NCBI GenBank assembly: GCA_002335865.1 | Contig: DDCY01000012.1 | Location: 1-64,000 of the forward strand | Direction: 5' to 3' | DNA from: Saprospiraceae bacterium UBA1994 | GTDB lineage: Bacteria > Bacteroidota > Bacteroidia > Chitinophagales > Saprospiraceae | DNA: 64,000 nt | The notes under the pieces: model-generated | What the model saw: only the letters and a program-made list of their open reading frames with translations | Told to the model about the DNA's origin: nothing | Database searches by the model: none | Translations under genes and position numbers: made by a program | Shown: piece after piece, positions 28,362-36,628 of the stretch | How positions within the stretch are numbered: the first letter of the stretch is position 1 | Layout: each line of letters starts with the position of its first letter

Positions 28362-29317
28362 TTAGAATCCGTAGTTAAGCCCTACTTGGTAGAACTTTTG
28401 TACTACACCTTCTTCAGTTATTCCTTCTCTGAAAGTTTCGAAGTCAGCTTGTCTGAGTCCGAAAATTATACCTAATCCAATGCCTCTCCACACTTCAAAG
28501 TTAAGAGCGCTTAACCATGTATACTCTTGAAGAGTAACAGACTCTTCGGGATTAGAGTATGGTTGGTAAGAAGTGAAAGTAGTACTCCACCCTACTTTTT
28601 TTCCCATCACCATAAAATTTCTACCACAATCAACTCTAATTTTAGCACCTAGTGCTCTATCAGATTGAAGGTCACCTAGATTGCTCCACGCCATGTGGTA
28701 GTTAAGTGGGTGTATCACTAATGCCATACCTTTGATAGGCAACCAAGTAGCGCCAATTCCAAAGTCCGCTGTACCTGGCTCTAAGAAGTTACCCAACGAA
28801 GTATTGAGCTCGCCTAATGCAGATAAAGCAAGTTTTGGACTTAGCTTAAAACCCGCTAAAGAAGATATGTTGATGATATCTACAGTACCTTGATCAAATA
28901 GATCATCATCTTCCTCCGTTGCTCCAGGAACTGTGATATCTACATCTTGCCATGCTTTTTGAAAGATACCTTTATTGTACCAAAAGTACTTCGCTTGGTC
29001 TTTGCTAGCAGTTGCCATGACGACTAATCCTAAGCTACTAGATGCAGCATTTGGATTTGGATTAGCTTGCCACATATTAGAGTTAGCGAAATCGAAATCT
29101 ACTGTTCCATTAAGACTTATAGTCCATCCTATAAGTTCTGTAATTTGAGCATCAATACCTGCGATTTCTCCTTTTACTGCATCTGCTTTAGATTGAAAGT
29201 CTGCGGCTTCTGCAGCTTTAGTAGCTTTTATAGCTCTTAGTTCATTTATTGTCTGTGCAGAGATTATACTAGCTGTTAATACTAGTAGAAGGAATAGATA
29301 AATTTTTTTATTTTCAT
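28362..29317 (-). CDS. DUF3078-like outer membrane protein, signal peptide out of frame at an A7 tract
   Basis: The body reads like a Bacteroidota outer-membrane protein related to DUF3078: a short coiled coil after the signal (EAADFQSKADAVKGEIAG), then WTISLNGTVDFDFANSNMW and WLPIKGMALVIHPLNY, ending in Gly-Phe. In the main frame the only upstream starts are ATG 29387 or 29366, which place acidic residues before the hydrophobic core. A better ATG at 29317 gives MKIKK but leaves the frame at seven A (29303-29309 on the plus strand as T). One extra A would give MKIKKIYLFLLLVLTA, an ideal signal peptide. Either a base is missing, or expression depends on slippage. Length would be about 318 residues. 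Confidence 0.6.
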
Positions 29318-29447
29318 CTTTAATTTGGTCTAAAATAATTAAGCAAGATATCCGAAATGATGACATACAATTGGTTATTGGAAGCATACATATGTCTTAT
29401 AGGTTCAAAAAGTAAGATTATTAATAAAATATGCTTTGGTTGTAAAA

Positions 29448-29468
29448 ACTTGTAAAAATGTTACAAGT
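29448..29468 (-). terminator. Probable terminator downstream of folB
   Basis: ACTTGTAA pairs perfectly with TTACAAGT over 8 bases with a 5-base loop. On the minus strand it is followed by TTTTTACAA. It lies 126 bases past the folB stop and would end the leftward kmo-to-folB transcript before the DUF3078-like gene. Confidence 0.5.
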
Positions 29469-29593
29469 GTTGTGACGCAAAACTACTAGAAAGTTAATTT
29501 TTCATCATAAAAGCTAGTGAATTCTTATGTTTTCAAAAGTGAAATACTTTTGACCGCGTATATATTTAAGATTTAAACTGGCCAATGGAAGCA

Positions 29594-29944
29594 TCAAAAT
29601 TGGATCTCAACTATTGCTTTCTCAACTTTTCCACCTAATTGAGGTGATATTTTGGATAATTTGACTTTTCCACCTGCAGTATGGTTGAGGTCAGTCTCTA
29701 TTCTATTTATGATATTGAGAACTACGGTCTCTAGTAGTTTCTGAGTTTCCCCCATTTCCCCTTTACAGATATTGTATAGCTGTTCATAGTTGACAGTATC
29801 ATCTAAATTGTCATCCATATTATCAAACGACTTTACCTCAACCTCACAGTCGATAAGAAATGTATTCCCTGCGCTTCTTTCTTCTGCATAATAGCCATGA
29901 TAAGCAAAGAATTCTGCATTCTTAATTGATACTGTCATTTTCAT
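29594..29944 (-). CDS. folB: Dihydroneopterin aldolase
   Basis: A 116-residue folate-pathway enzyme that converts 7,8-dihydroneopterin to 6-hydroxymethyl-dihydropterin and glycolaldehyde. Features are FAYHGYYAEER near residues 13-23, the conserved Glu72 in KLLETVVLNI, which binds the pterin, and Lys98 in VKLSKISPQLGG, the catalytic lysine position. Length is normal. It is the last gene of a leftward cluster, 67 bases after the exonuclease gene. Confidence 0.9.
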   Translation of the reverse strand: MKMTVSIKNAEFFAYHGYYAEERSAGNTFLIDCEVEVKSFDNMDDNLDDTVNYEQLYNICKGEMGETQKLLETVVLNIINRIETDLNHTAGGKVKLSKISPQLGGKVEKAIVEIQF

Positions 29945-30011
29945 AAAGTTTGTATTTCTTTTGGATGTGGATCAAAAATACTGATTTGGTTTCAGCTTTC
30001 ATTTAAACCCA

Positions 30012-30989
30012 TCAAACACCATGATACTCTGTAGCGATCACTTGAGCATCGTAGCCTTGGTCAACGAGCCACTTTGCGTATTGTTCTGTATATCCATGAG
30101 TTACATAGATATTATCTGCACCTGTCTCTTTTACGGCTGTATTGAGTCCTTTCCAGTCTGCATGATCTGATAACACAAATCCTCTATCTGTGGTCATGCC
30201 CATATTTCTATTACCGATCCAACCACTAGCCATAGCTGAGGAGTAGTCCTTGAATTTACGTATCCAAGGTGATCTAAATGCCGAGGGTGGAGCTATGATT
30301 AAGCTTCCTTTAAATCTATTGTAGTGCATACTATTATCGACTTTGGTAGTCTTTTTGAGTTTTACACCTTGCTTTCGGAGCACTTTGTTAGTGTTTTCTA
30401 CTGCACCATGAGTAAGAATCTCTCCTATACTGTGGTCCACAAGATTGATGATTCGCTGAGCCTTTCCTAATGCGTATGAGCCCATTATACTCACCTTTCC
30501 TTTCTCGGCATTTGCCCTCCACCATTCATTGATTTGTTCAAATATTTCTTCTTGAGGTACCCAATCAAATGCAGGTAGCCCAAAAGTAGATTCTGTAATG
30601 AAATGATCGCATTTTACAGACTCGAAAGGTTCACTGATTCCGTCGTTTGCTATTTTATAATCACCAGAAGCTACCCACACTTCTCCATTATACTCAGCTC
30701 TGATTTGGGCAGATCCGATGATATGTCCAGCTGGATGAAAACTAAATTTTACACCATTGATATTGATCTGCTTACCATAATCAATACTTTCTATCTTAGA
30801 TTCATTACCTAATCGATATCTTATTACGGGTTCTGCGCTAGTGGTGCATAAGTAGTAATTGTTGCCCCATCGAGCATGATCAGAGTGACCGTGAGTGATT
30901 AGTGCCTTGTCTACAGGTTTCCAAGGATCTATATAAATACTAGCTTTCTCACAGTATATTCCATTTTCGTTGAACGTGATGAGTGCCAT
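30012..30989 (-). CDS. Ligase-associated DNA exonuclease (MBL fold)
   Basis: A 325-residue metallo-beta-lactamase-fold nuclease. The metal motif HGHSDHA (His33, His35, Asp37, His38) is intact, followed by HPAGHIIGSAQI and SGDYK, and later LSDHADWKGL and YVTHGYTEQYA, as in the exonucleases usually encoded next to an ATP-dependent DNA ligase and a Lhr-type helicase. Neither partner is present in this window. It probably acts in DNA end processing. It lies between the propeller-like lipoprotein and folB. Confidence 0.82.
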   Translation of the reverse strand: MALITFNENGIYCEKASIYIDPWKPVDKALITHGHSDHARWGNNYYLCTTSAEPVIRYRLGNESKIESIDYGKQININGVKFSFHPAGHIIGSAQIRAEYNGEVWVASGDYKIANDGISEPFESVKCDHFITESTFGLPAFDWVPQEEIFEQINEWWRANAEKGKVSIMGSYALGKAQRIINLVDHSIGEILTHGAVENTNKVLRKQGVKLKKTTKVDNSMHYNRFKGSLIIAPPSAFRSPWIRKFKDYSSAMASGWIGNRNMGMTTDRGFVLSDHADWKGLNTAVKETGADNIYVTHGYTEQYAKWLVDQGYDAQVIATEYHGV

Positions 30990-31004
30990 ATTTAATAAAT
31001 AGTT

Positions 31005-31817
31005 TTATCTAAAATTACGATCTACTCCATCTGCATAGATGTAATAAATGGACCTTGGACTGATGAGAACATTTTTTATACCATCTTTTGGCTCCAATGG
31101 AATAGTACTTTCCTCTAATAGTCTTGTAGTGTAGATTTTGATGCTATTGTTTTTAAAGATATAAATATTTTTACCATCCGTCTGGAAATTTTTAATGTCT
31201 TTGATTGGCAACAATTTAAGATATTGGCCTAGGTTATCAAAGATGATAATACCATATTGTTGGTCGTAGACGAAAACTTTATTATTCCTTTCAATAATTT
31301 TTGTGGGGTTGAGATCTTCGAGCCTGAAGTCGTTAAGATTATTGGTGCTTAATTTTATTTTGCCTGTATCGTTGATTTTAATTATCTGATTTTTAGCTGG
31401 ATCATAAAGCCATATATTGCCATCGTTAGATGATGCTATAGTTGTTACATCATTGTACCCCCAGTCTTGAAGGTTGGCTTTACGTATCAGTGCTAAGGTA
31501 TTATCTAGATAACTTATGATTCCGTAATCTCTGTGATAGACTAGTGTCTTTAATGGATTATTGACATCTATATGTTGTATTGATCCTAGTGTGTTATCAG
31601 AGTATTTGTAAAGTATTTTTAGATCTTGATTGTACCTAGTGAGTGTACCTTTGCGATCTACAATATGCAGCTGATCTAGATTATCAAGATATACATTGTC
31701 TATAGCTATGTTGATATCATGAGTATTAGATATACTGAGGGGAGTTGAAATTTCCTTGGCGACACCACAAGAAAAGAAACAGATGGCAATCAATAAAAGA
31801 ATACTTCTACTTACCAT
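31005..31817 (-). CDS. Lipoprotein with predicted beta-propeller-like repeats
   Basis: A 270-residue protein that I start at ATG 31817, overlapping the lpxH stop by 11 bases. From there the sequence gives a signal peptide with a lipobox ending FFSC (Cys17); the longer open frame to 31928 adds 37 residues before it that overlap lpxH. The mature part has repeated strand clusters of about 40 residues (IAIDNVYLDNLDQLHIVDRKG, DGNIWLYDPAKNQIIKIND and NNKVFVYDQQYGIIIFDN are examples), which suggests a beta-propeller. No family name recognised. Its tight coupling to lpxH suggests an envelope role. Confidence 0.65.
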   Translation of the reverse strand: MVSRSILLLIAICFFSCGVAKEISTPLSISNTHDINIAIDNVYLDNLDQLHIVDRKGTLTRYNQDLKILYKYSDNTLGSIQHIDVNNPLKTLVYHRDYGIISYLDNTLALIRKANLQDWGYNDVTTIASSNDGNIWLYDPAKNQIIKINDTGKIKLSTNNLNDFRLEDLNPTKIIERNNKVFVYDQQYGIIIFDNLGQYLKLLPIKDIKNFQTDGKNIYIFKNNSIKIYTTRLLEESTIPLEPKDGIKNVLISPRSIYYIYADGVDRNFR

Positions 31818-32577
31818 ATATTTTTTGATTATCGGTTTCAAAAAATTCAATACTGAGCTTACCATTTTCCATCTTTCCAAAGGAATAATGATGAAGCCAG
31901 TCTCCGATGTTAATGTATTCTCCTCCATTAGCTAATTGATATTGGATAGGAAGGTGTCTATGTCCCATGATGTAATAATCGATATTCTCGGTTGTTTTTA
32001 CATGGTCCTGTGCATATTGGAGTGTCCACTCTTTTTCTACTTTGAAGTTCTTTTCTTCTTCGTTAGTCATTATTCTACTAGAGTGGCTAAATTGTTTCAT
32101 AATCCATAGTCCAGTATTGGGGTGTATCCTGGCATATAACCATTTACAGAGTCCATTATTAAATACTTTTTTAATCACCTTATAACCATAGTCTCCAGGT
32201 CCTAGACCATCGCCATGTGCTAGGAATACTTTTTTACCCTGTATGTTACGAACTATAGGTTCTCTGTAGATTGGTATGCCGTACTCATCTTCCATATAGC
32301 GAAACATCCACATGTCATGATTGCCTGTGAAATAGTACATCGGTATGCCTGCATCTCTTAGCTCTCTTATCTTTCCAAATAGTCGAGAAAATCCCTTGGG
32401 AATTACACTATTATACTCAAACCAATAATCGAATACATCACCAAGCAGATAAATTGCTTCTGCTGAGTCTGCTATCTGATCCATCCATCTCACTATTTTT
32501 TGTTCTCTTGTGATGCTATCATCTGCAGCAGCTACACCTAAGTGAAAATCAGAAGCGAAGTACGTTTGTTTGGGCAT
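31807..32577 (-). CDS. lpxH: UDP-2,3-diacylglucosamine diphosphatase LpxH
   Basis: A 256-residue metallophosphoesterase that splits UDP-2,3-diacylglucosamine to lipid X in lipid A synthesis. The metal ligands are Asp10 and His12 in SDFHLG, Asp47 in LLGDVFDYW, Asn86-His87-Asp88 in TGNHDMW, then LAHGDGLGPGD and GHRHLP. The second half includes the lid region with basic residues (YKVIKKVFNNGLCKWLYARI). Together with lpxK elsewhere in the window it confirms lipid A biosynthesis. It starts 4 bases after the dioxygenase gene. Confidence 0.9.
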   Translation of the reverse strand: MPKQTYFASDFHLGVAAADDSITREQKIVRWMDQIADSAEAIYLLGDVFDYWFEYNSVIPKGFSRLFGKIRELRDAGIPMYYFTGNHDMWMFRYMEDEYGIPIYREPIVRNIQGKKVFLAHGDGLGPGDYGYKVIKKVFNNGLCKWLYARIHPNTGLWIMKQFSHSSRIMTNEEEKNFKVEKEWTLQYAQDHVKTTENIDYYIMGHRHLPIQYQLANGGEYINIGDWLHHYSFGKMENGKLSIEFFETDNQKIYGK

Positions 32578-32581
32578 ATAT

Positions 32582-33112
32582 CTAGTCTACAAATCTGCTA
32601 TCTACTTCCATAACGCTATTACATTCAGCGCAAGTACGCTTTTCTTCCGAATTGTAATATTCTTTAAACCTTGGTTGGAAGTCTTTTTCGACATTTTTTA
32701 ATTGAAAGTATGTGTCGTGGAGCTTGATATTACAGTTGTCACAAAACCACATTAATCCATCTTTCATATTGGTATCACGCTTGAGCTCTACTACTAGCCC
32801 AATAGATTTATCTGCTCTTATAGGTGAGTGTGGCACTTTGGCTGGAAGCAAAAACATTTCTCCTTCATTGATTGGTACATCTACTGGCTTACCATCTACT
32901 TGTATACGTACTATGATGTCACCTTCAATCTGATAGAATAACTCCTCAGTCTCATTATAATGATAATCTTTACGAGCGTTAGGACCAGCGACGATCATAA
33001 CGATATAGTCTCCAGCATCTTTATATAGATTTCTATTCCCCACTGGTGGCTTGAGATCATCTCTGTTCTCATCGATCCATTTTTGAAGGTTGAAAGGCTT
33101 AGGTATTGTCAT
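32582..33112 (-). CDS. nbaC: 3-hydroxyanthranilate 3,4-dioxygenase
   Basis: A 176-residue cupin that opens the ring of 3-hydroxyanthranilate on the tryptophan-to-quinolinate route to NAD. The non-haem iron ligands His51, Glu57 and His95 fall at the same positions as in the Cupriavidus enzyme. A second metal site is formed by Cys124, Cys127, Cys161 and Cys164 (CDNC and CAEC), typical of the bacterial form. It is followed by lpxH after 4 bases and preceded by kmo at 96 bases. The family is also called haaO. Confidence 0.93.
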   Translation of the reverse strand: MTIPKPFNLQKWIDENRDDLKPPVGNRNLYKDAGDYIVMIVAGPNARKDYHYNETEELFYQIEGDIIVRIQVDGKPVDVPINEGEMFLLPAKVPHSPIRADKSIGLVVELKRDTNMKDGLMWFCDNCNIKLHDTYFQLKNVEKDFQPRFKEYYNSEEKRTCAECNSVMEVDSRFVD

Positions 33113-33208
33113 GATCTTTATTTATTAGTTTGAGTGATTGCTAAGGTAGTAATTATTAGAATAGATTGTATTGCAGTGTCGTCTTTGATCTATAGCTAAA
33201 ATAAATTC

Positions 33209-34570
33209 TTAAATTGATTTCATCCTCTCACTAACATACTGATTAATCTGTTTTAGTATCGGCCCAAGCTTAACAGTTGTTGGATCATCAACAATTTTGG
33301 CGATATCGTATAAGATACTATTTTGTAATCTTCCTTGCTTCATAGCAATATGATATGGTACATCAGCCCTAAATGTCACCAGACTATATTTACTGTAATA
33401 ATCATGCTCTGCTTCTAGTCTTAATTCTATTAGTCTCTTTACATTAAATACTGGATCCGCAGTTGCGTCTCTCATTTCATAGAAATTATCTTCCGCTAAA
33501 TCTGCTATTGCGTCTGCGTCTATTTTTCGTTGCTTCTGATATGATGGAAGTATTTTGTCCCAATCATGATCATGATCTTTTATTAATTGATCGAGTACAA
33601 CACAATCCTCTAGTGCGCAATTCATTCCTTGCCCATAGAATGGAACTATAGCATGAGCACTATCACCGAGTAGTACCGTACGATTATATACCCAAGGATA
33701 ACATTTGATAGTACCTAGAGGGGAAGTAGGATTAGTGTGAAACTGTTCTAGCAAATCTGGAATAAGCACTGTTGCATCTGCAAAGTTTTCTTCCATAAAC
33801 TCTGTAATGAGCTCATCTGTATCCAATCGATCCATTCCTACTGGTCCCTCGAAAGGAGTAAACATTGTAAGCGTAAAACTTCCATCAAGATTAGGAAGCG
33901 CAATCATCATATGTCCTTTGCGAGGCCAAATATGTAACGCATGTTTTTCTATTTTCCATCCACCTTTTGAGGTGGGTGGTATATGTAATTCCTTGTAGCC
34001 AGTACTCAGCCATTTTTGCTGAAAATCAAATCTCAGGCGGCTGCCACTCTTTTGGATTGTCCTCCTTATTGCTGATCCAGCACCGTCTGATCCAAATATG
34101 ACATCATATGACTTTGTAGATTCTTGACCACTAATATTTAGGGTCAGTGTCGATGAGTTAATGTCTACAGATTTTACATCTGCTTCGAAAAACAAATTGA
34201 TATTGTCACTTTTTTCAGCTTTGTCTAGTAAGGTCATGTTAAGTCCTCCACGAGATACACTATTAATATATTTTCCTTCTCTTCCGCTATATGAGTACAT
34301 AGTGTTCTTTCCATCGGATGGATGTATCATACGTCCATGCATAGGTATGATCTCAGCAGATACTTTTTCTCTTAGACCTATCATTTCTAGAGCATTTAGT
34401 CCTCGATCTGATATTGCTAAATTGATCGACCTTCCTGCCGACATGTCGGTTTTTCTTAAGTCTGAGCGTCTTTCATAGAGATCAACTTGGTATCCATATT
34501 CAGCTAATTTGATCGCCATCATGGTACCACAAAGTCCTGCTCCAGCTATTGCTATTTTTCCTCTTTTCAT
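33209..34570 (-). CDS. kmo: Kynurenine 3-monooxygenase
   Basis: A 453-residue FAD-dependent hydroxylase that converts L-kynurenine to 3-hydroxykynurenine. The Rossmann motif GAGLCG (residues 10-15) sits in the first strand, and the second FAD motif is LLGDSAHAIVPFYGQGMNCA near residue 300. The C-terminal part is hydrophobic enough for membrane association, as in other KMO proteins. It lies upstream of the dioxygenase gene, consistent with the kynurenine pathway to NAD. Kynureninase and tryptophan dioxygenase are not in the window. Confidence 0.93.
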   Translation of the reverse strand: MKRGKIAIAGAGLCGTMMAIKLAEYGYQVDLYERRSDLRKTDMSAGRSINLAISDRGLNALEMIGLREKVSAEIIPMHGRMIHPSDGKNTMYSYSGREGKYINSVSRGGLNMTLLDKAEKSDNINLFFEADVKSVDINSSTLTLNISGQESTKSYDVIFGSDGAGSAIRRTIQKSGSRLRFDFQQKWLSTGYKELHIPPTSKGGWKIEKHALHIWPRKGHMMIALPNLDGSFTLTMFTPFEGPVGMDRLDTDELITEFMEENFADATVLIPDLLEQFHTNPTSPLGTIKCYPWVYNRTVLLGDSAHAIVPFYGQGMNCALEDCVVLDQLIKDHDHDWDKILPSYQKQRKIDADAIADLAEDNFYEMRDATADPVFNVKRLIELRLEAEHDYYSKYSLVTFRADVPYHIAMKQGRLQNSILYDIAKIVDDPTTVKLGPILKQINQYVSERMKSI

Positions 34571-34697
34571 ATAGAAGTAATATGATTATAAAAATTGGGT
34601 TCTATGAACAGGACGAATTATCATATTCATTCACGATTAAGATTTTAAGTTTTATTTATTAAGCAACTAACAATATGTTGTTAATTCTCGTCAACTG

Positions 34698-35324
34698 TTA
34701 GTGTTGGATATAAATCACAAATTTTTCATCATAGTACTTCTCATCAAATATATCTTTAATAGGATACACTTCTGAGTAAACTTTGTTGTTTGTTTGCCCG
34801 ATTTCTTCTACTACATTTCCTCCTTTAAGGGCTATAATTCCATTAGGAAATGAATTTTTATGATCATCATGGATCAGTTTATCCGTCCAGATGACTAGTT
34901 TTTCTACCAATGCTACGGCTCTTGTGATTACAAAGTCATATTTCTCCGTATACTCTTCCGCTCTTACGTGTACTCCTTTTGCATTGGTTAGGCCGATAGC
35001 TTCAGCGACTTCGTTCACCACTTTGATCTTTTTACGTGTGCCGTCTATTAAGGTAAACTGTACATCAGGAAACATGATCGCCAAAGGAATACCAGGAAAA
35101 CCACCACCACATCCTAGATCAAGCACCTTGCTGCCTTTCTTAAACTGTATCACTTTGGCTATAGCCAAGGAATGTAGTACATGGTGTAGATATATATTGT
35201 CTATATCTTTACGTGAGATTACATTGATTTTATTATTCCACTCCTTGTATAGATTTTCAAGTTGAGCAAATTGTGATTTCTGACGTTCCGTCAGATCTGG
35301 AAAGTATTTCAGTATTAGTTCCAA
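34698..35324 (-). CDS. rsmG: 16S rRNA m7G527 methyltransferase RsmG
   Basis: A 208-residue methyltransferase that modifies G527 in the 530 loop of 16S rRNA. The SAM motif is LDLGCGGGFPGIPLA, followed by LIDGTRKKIKVV, and a later conserved ITRAVALVEKL segment. Length is typical. The stop of the upstream glycosyltransferase overlaps its start by 10 bases (35315-35324), so they are translationally coupled. Confidence 0.93.
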   Translation of the reverse strand: MELILKYFPDLTERQKSQFAQLENLYKEWNNKINVISRKDIDNIYLHHVLHSLAIAKVIQFKKGSKVLDLGCGGGFPGIPLAIMFPDVQFTLIDGTRKKIKVVNEVAEAIGLTNAKGVHVRAEEYTEKYDFVITRAVALVEKLVIWTDKLIHDDHKNSFPNGIIALKGGNVVEEIGQTNNKVYSEVYPIKDIFDEKYYDEKFVIYIQH

Positions 35325-36400
35325 GAATTCTGTTTTTTGATAGAGACAAAAGGAATCATTATAAAATAATATATCGCCATAGCTATGTCATACACTGGAA
35401 ATAATAACCATAGATCCATGCTATGAAGTTTCTTACAAATAGGATATTGGATAATAAGCATCAATGCCCAATATGCAAGTAATGCCATCAACCAAAGATT
35501 GGATGGCAAAAATAACAGAAAGAAAGCTGACATATACAAGCCTATCTGAGTAATAGATGATACGCCTAGTAATACTTTATCCAACCATCTATATTTATGA
35601 GAGCTAGAGATATGACGAGTTTTTTGCCTTATGAATGAACTAAAAGTCTCTTTTCCAAGACTATAAACAAACGAATCCGGATCTATACAAATAGCAGTAT
35701 TTTCACTATTTGCGGTGTAGTTGATTAATAAATCATCGTCTCCTGAGGCTATATCATTATGTGTTGAAAATCCATTGGCTACATCAAATATACTTCGATG
35801 ATACATCAAATTACGGCCGACACCCATATACGGCCTACCAGCTAGAGCAAACGAAAGATACTGTAGGGCGGTATAGTAGGTCTCATATCTCGCAAACTTT
35901 CCTGCGAGAGTCTTGGATTTGTTTAATGGAGCGTATCCTAAAACTATTTTATGGTTTTCAGCGTAGCTCGCCATTGTTTTTGCCCAGTCTTTAGGTACGA
36001 TACAGTCTGCATCTGTAAGTAGCAACCATTTTTGAGTAGCTGTGTTTATTCCTTTTGTAAGTGCCAGCTTCTTGCCAAGATTCGGGGTATGATTTTGTGC
36101 CACTATACTATTATGCCCGGAAAACTTAATTAGCTGATCATACGTATTGTCAGAAGACAAGTCATCTACCAAAACTATTTCTAGTTTATTATATGACTGA
36201 TTGAAAAGTCCGTCTACTGATTGAGAGATATTTTCGCTCTCATTGTGATAACATATTATAGCACTAATGCTTATACTGTCTGCTTTATTTTGATTATCTC
36301 GGAGTGGCAGTCGATATATAGCTAATCTCAAATAGTAGTACAGCGCAAAACATAGCTTAATTGTTATAAAAAAAAGAAATATAAAATGCAATTGCGGCAT
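35315..36400 (-). CDS. Glycosyltransferase family 2, membrane-anchored
   Basis: A 361-residue GT-A glycosyltransferase. An N-terminal helix (LHFIFLFFITIKLCFALYYY) is followed by the catalytic domain: SISAIICYHNESENI, the VLVDDLSSDNT nucleotide-binding strand and the DxD motif LLLTDADCIVPKDW. Two to three C-terminal helices (about 285-350) place it in the CESA-like membrane group. It probably extends a cell-envelope glycan; the sugar is unknown. It is divergent from the C25 peptidase gene and overlaps rsmG by 10 bases. Confidence 0.82.
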   Translation of the reverse strand: MPQLHFIFLFFITIKLCFALYYYLRLAIYRLPLRDNQNKADSISISAIICYHNESENISQSVDGLFNQSYNKLEIVLVDDLSSDNTYDQLIKFSGHNSIVAQNHTPNLGKKLALTKGINTATQKWLLLTDADCIVPKDWAKTMASYAENHKIVLGYAPLNKSKTLAGKFARYETYYTALQYLSFALAGRPYMGVGRNLMYHRSIFDVANGFSTHNDIASGDDDLLINYTANSENTAICIDPDSFVYSLGKETFSSFIRQKTRHISSSHKYRWLDKVLLGVSSITQIGLYMSAFFLLFLPSNLWLMALLAYWALMLIIQYPICKKLHSMDLWLLFPVYDIAMAIYYFIMIPFVSIKKQNSWN

Positions 36401-36628
36401 ATGACAATTTAGAAGTACTTATAAATAATATTAAAAAATTAGCTATTTATGGTTAAATAGGGATTAACAATAGTAGACTTGTAATTAAATGCCAAGATAT
36501 ACGTTAAAAAAATAAATAACGTCTTATTAAGTCATGTAAAATACATGTTTTATACAGTAGTATTTATTAATTTTACGTTGAGTCAACACGTTAAATAACA
36601 ATAATTAATATATATTAATTTATTTAAT
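36401..36628. other. Divergent gap with two palindromes, possible regulatory sites
   Basis: This AT-rich 228-base gap drives both GT2 (minus) and the C25 peptidase (plus). CATGTA-AAA-TACATG (36533-36547) and GTTGA-G-TCAAC (36577-36587) are perfect inverted repeats on the scale of dimeric regulator sites. No regulator gene lies nearby and I find no good promoter match. Confidence 0.3.

Noticed and set aside
28293..28475. 60-codon plus-strand frame after the FkbM gene
   Set aside because: More than half lies antisense to the DUF3078-like coding region and the product has no recognisable features.
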